A stretch of DNA of 64,000 bases. Source: CAJBVW01 sp964457335. Lineage in GTDB: Bacteria; Myxococcota_A; UBA796; SXON01. The stretch's first letter is position 1. Every line of letters begins with the position of its first letter. The stretch spans positions 1 through 64,000 of the forward strand of contig CAYWGD010000019.1 in assembly GCA_964457335.1 (NCBI GenBank), read 5' to 3'. Below the pieces are notes generated by a model, which was not told the DNA's origin, did no database searches, and worked only from the letters and a program-made list of their open reading frames with translations. The translations under genes and the position numbers were made by a program. Positions 9,274-16,842 of this stretch are shown in pieces.

Positions 9274-10217
9274 ATGTACATCGAACACGTCGAGGTTGCC
9301 GGGTTCGGGGGCCTCCGCCTCTTCGAGGCCGCGCTCGGCCGCGCCGCGCGCTTCGACGGGCCGCCCCGCTCGCTTCTCGCGCTCCAGGATGCCCTGTTGC
9401 TCGCGTTCTCCGCGTGGGACGCCGACTGCCTGCGCGCGCTCCTCGCCCGGTGGGGCTGCGTGAACGCCACGGTCGCCGCCAACGAGCTGCCCGAGGGCGC
9501 CACCTGGGAGGCGGCGCCGGGGCTCGGCGCCGTGCTCGACCGCAAGGCGGACGGGCTCCTGACCGTCGGGCTGACGATCAGCCTCGATCCCCCGCAGTTC
9601 GGGAAGCTCCGGCGGCTCGCGGCGCGGGAGGCGCGCCTCGTGGACGCGCTCGCGGAGGGCGCCCGCCTCACGGTGCGCGTCGNNNNNNNNNNNNNNNNNN
9701 NNNNNNNNNNNNNNNNNNNNNNNNNNNNNNNNNNNNNNNNNNNNNNNNNNNNNNNNNNNNNNNNNNNNNNNNNNNNNNNNNNGCGGGCGCGGACCGGCCC
9801 ACCTGGATGACGCCCTTCCTGCAGGGCCTCTCCGGGCGCCTCTGGCGCGGGCTCCTCCCGGGGACCGTGTGGGGGACGCGGGCGCGCTCCTACCGGACCG
9901 AGGACCAGCGGTCGCTCGCGCGGGCCCTCTCGGCGCTCGCGCAGCCGCCGGCCGCCCTCGGCGAGGCCCTGGCGCTGCCGGACGGCCCGTGCGTCTACGT
10001 CGAGGAGGACCTCGTGTCGGTGCGGCACCTCGGCGCGGTGGCCGAGGAGGCGGCGGGCCTCGTCGGGGCCGTGTTCCTGTCCGGGGCGGAGATCCTCGTC
10101 GTCGACCGGCCCCCCGCCGCGTGGGAGGGGTGGCTCGCCGAGCAGGCGGAGAGCGACGGATCGCCGCTCGAGCAGGTGCTCCTCTTCGGCGTACCCGGCG
10201 GGACGACCGTTGGCTGA
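9274..10217 (+). CDS. Unknown protein interrupted by an assembly gap
   Basis: The first part (9274-9682, about 136 codons) begins MYIEHVEVAGFGGLRLFEAA, reminiscent of the first strand of SMC/RecF-type ATPases, but no P-loop follows in the readable part. The second part (9783-10217) is open in a different frame and ends EILVVDRPPAAWEGWL...GVPGGTTVG. The frame change falls exactly at a run of 100 N, the conventional filler for a gap of unknown size, so one continuous gene is likelier than a real frameshift. The stop overlaps the next gene by 8 bp. No function is assigned. Confidence 0.5.
9683..9782. other. Assembly gap, 100 N
   Basis: A run of exactly 100 undetermined bases, the standard placeholder between contigs. 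The true length is unknown, so distances and frames across it are not reliable. Confidence 0.99.
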
Positions 10218-10662
10218 CCTGGCCGCCATCTGCGCGCGCTGCGGGGCCGAGAAGGACCTGCCGCTCGGCCGCTGTCCGGGCTGCGGGCACCTGCCCGCCG
10301 GCGAGGACCGCGCGCTCGCCCTCGTCTGCTCCACGCGCGTGCTGGACGAGGCGGCGCTCCGGACCGCCCAGGAGCGGATCCGGCGCGGGGAGCCGGTGCG
10401 TCCGACGGCGGCCCTGCTCGAGCGCGCCCGGGGCATCCTGTCGGGGGGGACCGAGCGGAGCGCCCGGCTCGACGCCCGCCAGCTGGTCGCCATCGCCGTC
10501 GCGAACGTGCTGCTGACGCCGCTCGTCGGCTACGCGGTGTGGTGGCGCCACCGCGAGGACACCGGGCCCGCGGCCCGGCAGGCGCTGCTCGTCACCGTGC
10601 CGGTGTCCATCGCGCTGCTCCTGGGGATCGTGGCGTGGCGGTACGCGCTCGCGGCGCGCTGA
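10210..10662 (+). CDS. Small membrane protein with N-terminal zinc ribbon
   Basis: It has 150 residues starting from a TTG at 10210 that overlaps the upstream stop by 8 bp; no better start lies nearby. The N-terminus carries two Cys pairs, CARC near residue 8 and CPGC near residue 23, typical of a zinc ribbon. A charged helical middle follows, then two hydrophobic helices near residues 96-113 and 123-145 with a short Arg/His loop between (WWRHREDTG). The layout resembles many unnamed zinc-ribbon membrane proteins. Function unknown; probably co-expressed with the upstream gap-broken gene. Confidence 0.7.
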   Translation: MADLAAICARCGAEKDLPLGRCPGCGHLPAGEDRALALVCSTRVLDEAALRTAQERIRRGEPVRPTAALLERARGILSGGTERSARLDARQLVAIAVANVLLTPLVGYAVWWRHREDTGPAARQALLVTVPVSIALLLGIVAWRYALAAR

Positions 10663-10683
10663 CCCGCCCACGTTCCCGGGGGA

Positions 10684-11001
10684 TCAGCCCGCGGCGCAGC
10701 TCACGCAGGTGATCGCGAAGGGGAGCGCGCGGAGGCGGGCCTCGCCGATGGGCGCCCCGCAGCGGGCGCACACGCCGTAGCTGCCGTCCTCGAGGCGCAG
10801 GAGCGCCGCGCGGATGGCGGCGACCTCGGCCCGCGCCTCGGCGTCGAGGCCGTCGAGCACCTCGTCGTCCTGCAGGAGCACCGCGCGCTCCTCCCAGTCG
10901 TCCGGCAGCGCCGCGGTGCGGCGGAGGCGGTCGTTCACGCGCGCGTTGCGGGCGAGCACGTCCGAGAGGCGCTGGTTCAGGAGGGTGCGGGCGGTGTCCA
11001 T
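10684..11001 (-). CDS. DksA/TraR-type zinc finger protein
   Basis: Family members bind the secondary channel of RNA polymerase. It has 105 residues: an N-terminal helical region (TLLNQRLSDVLARNARVNDRL), a Glu/Ala-rich helix, then a C-terminal four-Cys zinc finger with YGVCARCGAPIGEARLRALP and CVSC. The spacing C-x2-C-x17-C-x2-C matches the family. The acidic tip of classical DksA (two Asp in the coiled-coil loop) is not clear here, so a TraR-like or diverged role is possible. I used the ATG at 10999-11001; longer upstream frames lack conserved sequence. Confidence 0.85.
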   Translation of the reverse strand: MDTARTLLNQRLSDVLARNARVNDRLRRTAALPDDWEERAVLLQDDEVLDGLDAEARAEVAAIRAALLRLEDGSYGVCARCGAPIGEARLRALPFAITCVSCAAG

Positions 11002-11147
11002 GGCTTGCCTCGGGGAGGGGCTCCCAGGTAGCACGCGGCGTGCCAGCCGCGGAGGCCCGCGTGGCGCCCACTTCGCGCGGGGGGTGGGTGTCATCGCACA
11101 GGGGGCCCGGTGAGATCCCGCACGCCCGGCAGGGCGCTCCGCGGGGG

Positions 11148-12359
11148 TCAGGCCTGGCGCGCGCCCGGCTCCACCATCTCCCGCACGCGCTCGGCGAGGG
11201 CCCGCGCCCCAAAGGGCTTCGAGAGGATGGGCAGGTCGGTCAGGTCGGCGGCGCCGAGCAGATCGGAGGAGTGGCCGCTCACCAGCAGCACCGGGAGGCC
11301 CGGCAGGATTCGGCGCGCCTCCGCGGCCAGCTCCACCCCGCTCCGGCCCGGGAGCACCGCGTCCGCGACGACGGCCACGATCTCGTGGCGGTGCTGGCGG
11401 AGCAGCGACGACGCGGCCACCCCGTCGCTCGCGGCGAGCACGCGGAAGCCCGCGCGGCGCAGCACGGCGCCCATCATCGCGAGCGTGGACTCGTCGTCGT
11501 CGACGATCAGCACGGTGCCGAAGCCGCCGCCCGCGCCGAGGCCGCGCGCGAACGCCGGGGCCTCGATCAGCACGGCCTCGCCGGGCTCGAGCAGCGCGCG
11601 CCCGCCCACCCCCGCGAGGAAGCGCCGCGTGCCCGCGATGCCCGGCGTCTCGGCCACCGGCACGCTGCCGCCGGTGAGCTGCAGCCGCACGAAGTCGCCG
11701 CCGCGGAGGGTCGCCTTCAGGGGGGCCGCGCGGGTGGCGCCCGCGGCGAGCTCCTCGAACAGCTCGACGAGCACGGGGAAGAAGCGCGCCCGGTCGAGCT
11801 CGACGGTGTAGTCGGCGTCCGGCGCGTCCAGCACGATGGCGGCCGGGCGCAGGGCCCCCGCCGCCTCGCGCACGAGCTGCCGCAGGCAGACGGGCAGGCG
11901 CTCGGTGGACGCGCTCACGCCGAACGCCGCGACCTGGCGCCGCAGCAGGCGGACCTCCTCGGCGGTCGCCAGCGCCTCGCGCAGGCAGCGCGCGACCGGC
12001 TCGGCCGGCCCCTCGAGGAGCCCGATCCGCGCGGTCGACTCCAGCGAGGTCTCGACCCGCTCGAGGCGCTGCGCGACCATCGCCGCCACCGCGGCCATGG
12101 CCCCGTGCCCTTCTCCGAGCCCCCCGAGCGCGATGCAGCCGCCGTCGGCGAGCCCCACCACGACGAGCGGGCGGACGCGATCCTCGGGCCCGAGCAGCAC
12201 CCCGCGCGTGCCGTGGATCTCGACGCGGGCGCCGGCGATCGGCCCGGCCCAGGCCTCGAACGCCGGGTTCCACGCCCTCAGCGTCCCCGCGGCGTCACAC
12301 CAGGCCGCCGGGGCGGCGAACAGGTTCGGGAAGTCCTGGTGCGAGGTCGGCTCGGCCAT
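11148..12359 (-). CDS. Receiver-domain protein with degenerate sensor-kinase-like region
   Basis: It has 403 residues. The N-terminus (10-75) looks PAS-like (NLFAAPAAWCDAAGTLRAWN). Residues 115-270 follow the layout of a kinase core, but no phospho-accepting His is visible where the dimerisation helix should be. The HATPase-like part (ELDRARFFPVLVELFEELA) lacks the N-box Asn and the D-x-G. A full receiver domain ends the protein (281-398): acidic cluster DDD 287-289, phospho-acceptor Asp333, Ser361 and Lys381. It could therefore receive phosphate but probably not donate it. A start 15 bp upstream (12374) is also possible. Confidence 0.75.
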   Translation of the reverse strand: MAEPTSHQDFPNLFAAPAAWCDAAGTLRAWNPAFEAWAGPIAGARVEIHGTRGVLLGPEDRVRPLVVVGLADGGCIALGGLGEGHGAMAAVAAMVAQRLERVETSLESTARIGLLEGPAEPVARCLREALATAEEVRLLRRQVAAFGVSASTERLPVCLRQLVREAAGALRPAAIVLDAPDADYTVELDRARFFPVLVELFEELAAGATRAAPLKATLRGGDFVRLQLTGGSVPVAETPGIAGTRRFLAGVGGRALLEPGEAVLIEAPAFARGLGAGGGFGTVLIVDDDESTLAMMGAVLRRAGFRVLAASDGVAASSLLRQHRHEIVAVVADAVLPGRSGVELAAEARRILPGLPVLLVSGHSSDLLGAADLTDLPILSKPFGARALAERVREMVEPGARQA

Positions 12360-12363
12360 GGAA

Positions 12364-13188
12364 TCAGGGTACATCCATCCTATGGAATCGCGCAATGGCG
12401 AACGCGAGTGATCCCGCGACGAACGCCGCGAGCGCTCCGAACTGCGCGAGGTCCCAGCCGTCCTTCCAGCCCTCCCAGCAGGCGAGCGCGTTCCCGAGCG
12501 TCCACGGCTCGACCTTCGCGGCGCCCTCGACACCGAGCATGCCGAGGAGCGAGAGGAGCCCGCGGATCGCGAGGTCGACGAGCAACACGAGGGCGACCGC
12601 CACGACCGTGCCGCCGACCGACGGCACCACGAGCGATACGGCGCTCACGATCGCGAGCAGGCCTACGTCGGAGAGGAAGCTGGCGGCGTAGCCGCCGAGG
12701 AGCGCGCCCACCGTCGGGCCGTCGACCGCGCCTTCCGCGGAGAGCCCGAAGATCAGGGTGCCGAGGCCGAGGCTCGGGACCAGCGTGAGGACGAGGCTCA
12801 CCGCCGAGAGCAGCGAGAGCGCGACCAGCTTGGCCGCGAGCACGCTCCAGCGCGGCACGGGCCGCACCACGAGCTCGCGGAGCGTGCGGTCGCCGAGCTC
12901 GCCGCCCACGGCGGACGCGCCGGCGAGGAGCAGGAAGAGCGGCAGGACGAAGAAGTTGCGCGCCCAGAGCGCGCCCCCCGCGGCGTCGATGCCCGAGGCG
13001 TTCACGATCTGCGAGACGGGCGTGCCGTTCACCGAGGGGCCGCCCTCTGCCATGCCCTGGACCTTCCAGAGCACGGCGACCGCGCCGAGGCCGACGACGA
13101 GCGCCACGATCAGCGCCGCGAGCGCGCTCCCGCGGGTGAACACCTTGCGGATCTCGGCCGCGATCATCGCCGGAAACTGCCGCGGCAT
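12364..13188 (-). CDS. ABC-2 type transporter permease
   Basis: Membrane subunit of an ABC exporter. It has 274 residues, with an amphipathic N-terminus (FPAMIAAEIRKVFTRGSA) and about six hydrophobic segments (near 21-42, 78-97, 118-148, 163-187, 193-222 and 248-266). The segment GGELGDRTLRELVVRPVPRW matches the conserved coupling region of ABC-2 permeases. The start is fixed by a TGATG-type overlap with the ATPase stop at 13188. The substrate is unknown; this layout is common for peptide or drug efflux. Confidence 0.88.
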   Translation of the reverse strand: MPRQFPAMIAAEIRKVFTRGSALAALIVALVVGLGAVAVLWKVQGMAEGGPSVNGTPVSQIVNASGIDAAGGALWARNFFVLPLFLLLAGASAVGGELGDRTLRELVVRPVPRWSVLAAKLVALSLLSAVSLVLTLVPSLGLGTLIFGLSAEGAVDGPTVGALLGGYAASFLSDVGLLAIVSAVSLVVPSVGGTVVAVALVLLVDLAIRGLLSLLGMLGVEGAAKVEPWTLGNALACWEGWKDGWDLAQFGALAAFVAGSLAFAIARFHRMDVP

Positions 13189-14126
13189 CAGGCCCTCCCT
13201 TCGACGCCGGGCTCGGCGGAGGTGACGGAGAGGAACAGCTCCTCGAGGGAGCCGGTGCGGGGGATGAGCTCGCCGACGCCGACCCCCGCGAGCACGAGCG
13301 CGCGGTTGAGCCCGACCGGGTCGAGGCCGTCGAGCGCGATCCGGAGGCGCCCCTCGGCGCCGTCGCCCACGACCTCCGCGCCGGGAATGCCGGCCAACGC
13401 GCGGACCGCGGCGGCGCGGTCGTCCACGCCCACCTCGACCTGCCGGCGCCCGGCCGCCAGCGCGAGGAGCTCGTCCATGCGGCCCTCCGCGCGGAGCACG
13501 CCCTTGTCGATGATGCCGACGCGCGTGCACATCGCCTCGACCTCGGAGAGGAGGTGGCTCGACACGAACACGGTCAGCCCGTCCCGGCGCGCGAGCTCCA
13601 CGAGCAGGTCGCGCACCTCGCGCATCCCGCGAGGGTCGAGGCCGTTGGTGGGCTCGTCGAGCACGAGCAGGCGCGGCTCGCCGACCAGCGCCCGCGCGAT
13701 GCCGAGGCGCTGCTTCATGCCGAGCGAGTAGCCGCGGACCGCGTCCTTCGCGCGCGGCGCGAGCCCGACCCGGTCGAGCGCGCGCTCGATCTCCTGCGCC
13801 GACCCGCGCCCCGCGTACGCGCAGGCGATCTCCAGGTTCGCCCGGCCGGAGAGCCACTCGTGGAAGCGCGGCGTCTCCACCATCGCGCCCACGCCCGTGC
13901 GCTGCGTGACGGGGTCGGCGTTGCCGAAGATCTCGACGGTGCCGGCGTCCTTGCGGATCAGGCCCAGGATGCAGCGGATTGCCGTCGTCTTGCCAGCGCC
14001 GTTCGGTCCGAGGAACCCGTAGAGATCCCCAGGGTGTACGTCGAGATCCAGGCTCTCGACCGCGGCGCGGCTCCCGTACCGGCGCGCAAGGCCCCGGACG
14101 CGGAGCGCAGAATCCTCGCTTGTCAC
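13188..14126 (-). CDS. ABC transporter ATP-binding protein
   Basis: Energises the adjacent ABC-2 permease. From the GTG at 14126 it has 312 residues: Walker A GPNGAGKT at 40-47, signature YSLGMKQR at 133-140, Walker B LLVLDEP at 153-159, and a C-terminal accessory domain of about 90 residues typical of the NatA/CcmA-like exporter class. The GTG start is preferred because a GGAGG ribosome-binding site precedes it and the conserved N-terminus begins right after. The longer frame starting at 14177 adds non-conserved residues. Confidence 0.92.
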   Translation of the reverse strand: MTSEDSALRVRGLARRYGSRAAVESLDLDVHPGDLYGFLGPNGAGKTTAIRCILGLIRKDAGTVEIFGNADPVTQRTGVGAMVETPRFHEWLSGRANLEIACAYAGRGSAQEIERALDRVGLAPRAKDAVRGYSLGMKQRLGIARALVGEPRLLVLDEPTNGLDPRGMREVRDLLVELARRDGLTVFVSSHLLSEVEAMCTRVGIIDKGVLRAEGRMDELLALAAGRRQVEVGVDDRAAAVRALAGIPGAEVVGDGAEGRLRIALDGLDPVGLNRALVLAGVGVGELIPRTGSLEELFLSVTSAEPGVEGRA

Positions 14127-14197
14127 CCGCACCTCCGCCGTGTATGAGCGGGGCCCGCCCAACCACGGCGGGACCATCTACATCCCGCGGAGGCGAC

Positions 14198-15427
14198 ATG
14201 CCAATCAAGACGCCGGTGCTCCTCCTCCTCGCCGTCCTGCCCGCCTGCCTCGACCCGAAGCCCCTCGACTCGGGCGCGGACGACACGAGCGGCGGTGGCG
14301 ACGACGGCCCCACCGTCTTCGACGTGAACGACGGCACCGTCCCCGCCGACTCGGTCGTCACGCTCGAGGGCGTGGTGGTCACGAGCCCGATGAGCCGCGA
14401 CGGCGAGGGCTTCTTCGTGGCCGACCCCGCGGGCGGCGCGAACAGTGGCCTCTACGTGTGGCGCCAGATGGGTTTTGCCGAGCTCAGCATCGCCGAGGGC
14501 GACGAGCTCCGCATCACCGGCACCCCGACCGAGTACTACGGCTGGATGGAGCTCGTGGTCGACAGCGTCGACAACATCGAGGTCACCGGCGAGGCCGCCG
14601 TGCCCGCGCCCGTCGACCTCGGAGACGGCGCCGGCGTGGACTGGGAGCAGTACGAGAGCGTGGCCGTGACGCTGACCGAGCAGACGGTCACCGCGGTCGA
14701 CGCCTACAACACCGGCACGCTCTCCGCCGGCATCAAGCTCGACGATGGGTTCGTGCTGCTCGACATGGACTGCCGCGGCTCCTTCGAGTCCCTCACCGGC
14801 ATCGTCTTCTACCAGTACGAGGCGCACTCGCTGAACCCGCGCGCCGAGGCCGACCTGGGCGCCTACAGCGAGCCGACCGCCGAGGCCGCCACCATCGCGC
14901 AGGTGCAGTCCGGCGAGATGTGCGGCCCCGTCATCCTCCAGGACGTGGTCGCCACGACCCCCGCGGCGGAGGACGAGGGCTCGATCTTCTTCGTCCAGGA
15001 CGCCGGCGGCGGCACGGGCGTCGGCGTGTTCGTGCCCGACGTGCTCGTCACCGTGAACACCGGCGACGTGCTCACGCTCACCGGCTCGGCGTCGGAGTTC
15101 TACGACTTCACGCAGCTCTACGTGGCCGATGCCGCGGGGGTCGAGGTCACCGCGAGCACCGGGCGCCCCGTCGCCGAGTCGCTCTCCGCGGCGCCGAGCG
15201 ACTGGGAGCCCTACGAGGGCATGCTCGTGACGCTCGCGGGCGTGAACGTCACCAGCGACCAGACCTACGGCGAGGTCTCGACCGACTGGAACGTCAAGAT
15301 CGACGACCTCTACTACGACCACGACGCGGCGAACGGCGACTCGTTCGCGACGGTCACGGGGGTCGTGTACTACAGCTACTCCGAGTGGAAGATCGAGCCG
15401 CGCGAGGCGTCCGACCTCGCGCGGTAG
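14198..15427 (+). CDS. Secreted lipoprotein with duplicated OB-like domains
   Basis: It has 409 residues. The signal peptide ends in a lipobox (VLPAC, Cys17), followed by an Asp/Thr/Gly/Ser linker. The rest is two related halves of about 180 residues each. Both contain a strand pair with EG-x-FFV or SIFFVQD, a GD-x-L-x-ITG or LTG segment, a W-E-x-YE element (WEQYESVAVTL and WEPYEGMLVTL) and a TGIVFYQY or TGVVYYSY strand followed by PR-x-A-x-DL. This resembles OB-fold domains of extracellular nucleases and DUF5689-type proteins, but no nuclease domain is present. GGAGG lies just before the ATG. Divergent from the ABC operon. Confidence 0.8.
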   Translation: MPIKTPVLLLLAVLPACLDPKPLDSGADDTSGGGDDGPTVFDVNDGTVPADSVVTLEGVVVTSPMSRDGEGFFVADPAGGANSGLYVWRQMGFAELSIAEGDELRITGTPTEYYGWMELVVDSVDNIEVTGEAAVPAPVDLGDGAGVDWEQYESVAVTLTEQTVTAVDAYNTGTLSAGIKLDDGFVLLDMDCRGSFESLTGIVFYQYEAHSLNPRAEADLGAYSEPTAEAATIAQVQSGEMCGPVILQDVVATTPAAEDEGSIFFVQDAGGGTGVGVFVPDVLVTVNTGDVLTLTGSASEFYDFTQLYVADAAGVEVTASTGRPVAESLSAAPSDWEPYEGMLVTLAGVNVTSDQTYGEVSTDWNVKIDDLYYDHDAANGDSFATVTGVVYYSYSEWKIEPREASDLAR

Positions 15428-15474
15428 CCCCCGCCGCCGCGCTCGCGGTAGGATGCCGCGCGCCCGAGGCTCCC

Positions 15475-16833
15475 ATGCGTCGTCTGTCTCCCTCCCGTCG
15501 CGAGACGCTCGTCGGGGCCGCCGCCACCGTGGCGGCGTGCACCGGCCCTTCGACGGACGACACCGGCGAGCCGGTCGCGCCCGAGGCTGCCACCATCGAC
15601 ACGATCGTCGTGTTGATGATGGAGAACCGCAGCTTCGACCACTACCTCGGCAGCCTCAGGCTCGTGGAGGGGCGCACCGACGTCGACGGGCTCGACGCCA
15701 CCATGTCGAACCCCGACTCGTCCGGCAACGAGATCGCCGTCGCGCCGGCGACCGTCGACTGCGTGGCCGACCCCGGGCACGGCTGGGGCGACTCGCACGA
15801 CCAGTTCAACGAGGGCGCCAACGACGGCTTCGTCCTCGCCTACGAGGACCGCACGGCGGGCGGGGATCTCGTCAGCGAGGTGATGGGCTACCAGACGCGC
15901 GAGACGCTGCCGATCACCTACGCGCTCGCGGACGCCTACACCGTGTGCGACGCCTGGTTCTGCTCGGTGATGGGCCCGACCTGGCCGAACCGCTTCTACG
16001 GCCACGCCGCGACCAGCGACGGCCAGACCAACAACGACTTCCCCTCCGACGGCGCGTTCACCTTCACCACGGTGTGGAACAAGCTCGACGAGGCCGGCGT
16101 CGAGTGGCGCTACTACTACACGGACGTGCCGTTCATCGGCCTGTTCGCCAACCACCTGCGCGACGGCACCTACGGCTTCCTCGAGGACTTCCTGCGGGAC
16201 GCCGAGCGTGGGCGCCTGCCGCCGGTCGTGTGGATCGACCCGGGCTTCTCCTTCAACGACGACCACCCGCCTCACCACCCCGGCCTCGGCCAGGAGCTCA
16301 TCGCCACGATCTACGAGGCGCTGGCGCGCTCCCCCCAGTGGGGCCGCTGCCTCTTCGTCGTCACCTACGACGAGCACGGCGGCTTCTTCGACCACGTCGC
16401 GCCGCCCACCACCGACGACGACTTCGCGGCCGACGGCTTCGACCAGATGGGCTTCCGCGTGCCCACGCTGCTCATCGGCCCCTACGTGCGCCCGGGGGTC
16501 GAGCACACGACCTTCGACCACGCGAGCTGGATCAAGTACGTCTGCGAGCGCTTCGGCATCGAGCCGTGGAACGCCCGCCTCGTGGCCGCCAACTCCATCG
16601 GCGTGGTGCTCGACACCGACCGCATGGCGCGCGCCGAGGCCGCCGACCCCGCGCCGGTCCCCGACTGGGACATCGACGAGAGCACGCTCGGCGACGAGTG
16701 CGCCTACGCCGCCGGCCCCTCGAAGCCGACGGAGCTCGAGGAGTGGGTGCGCATCCACCACCCCGAGCTGGATCGGTCGGGCAAGGCCGCGGAGATCCTG
16801 GCGGCGATGCGGGCGTTCCGGCGCCGGGCGTAG
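15475..16833 (+). CDS. Phosphoesterase (phospholipase C/acid phosphatase-like), Tat lipoprotein
   Basis: A 452-residue member of the alkaline-phosphatase-superfamily phosphoesterases that includes phospholipase C and acid phosphatases. The N-terminus has a twin-Arg motif (SRRETLVG) and a lipobox (VAAC), so export by Tat and lipid anchoring are likely. Conserved motifs are MMENRSFDHYLG (about 45-56), PTWPNRFYGHA, VWIDPGFSFNDDHPPH and TYDEHGGFFDHVAPP. A DDTGE linker follows the lipid-attachment Cys. The substrate (phospholipid or phosphomonoester) cannot be decided. It lies 47 bp after the OB-like lipoprotein in the same direction. Confidence 0.88.
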   Translation: MRRLSPSRRETLVGAAATVAACTGPSTDDTGEPVAPEAATIDTIVVLMMENRSFDHYLGSLRLVEGRTDVDGLDATMSNPDSSGNEIAVAPATVDCVADPGHGWGDSHDQFNEGANDGFVLAYEDRTAGGDLVSEVMGYQTRETLPITYALADAYTVCDAWFCSVMGPTWPNRFYGHAATSDGQTNNDFPSDGAFTFTTVWNKLDEAGVEWRYYYTDVPFIGLFANHLRDGTYGFLEDFLRDAERGRLPPVVWIDPGFSFNDDHPPHHPGLGQELIATIYEALARSPQWGRCLFVVTYDEHGGFFDHVAPPTTDDDFAADGFDQMGFRVPTLLIGPYVRPGVEHTTFDHASWIKYVCERFGIEPWNARLVAANSIGVVLDTDRMARAEAADPAPVPDWDIDESTLGDECAYAAGPSKPTELEEWVRIHHPELDRSGKAAEILAAMRAFRRRA

Positions 16834-16842
16834 CGCCGCGCG

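Noticed and set aside
9683..9782. Natural frameshift in the gene at 9274
   Set aside because: The frame change coincides exactly with 100 N, a placeholder of arbitrary length, so the frame on either side cannot be compared.
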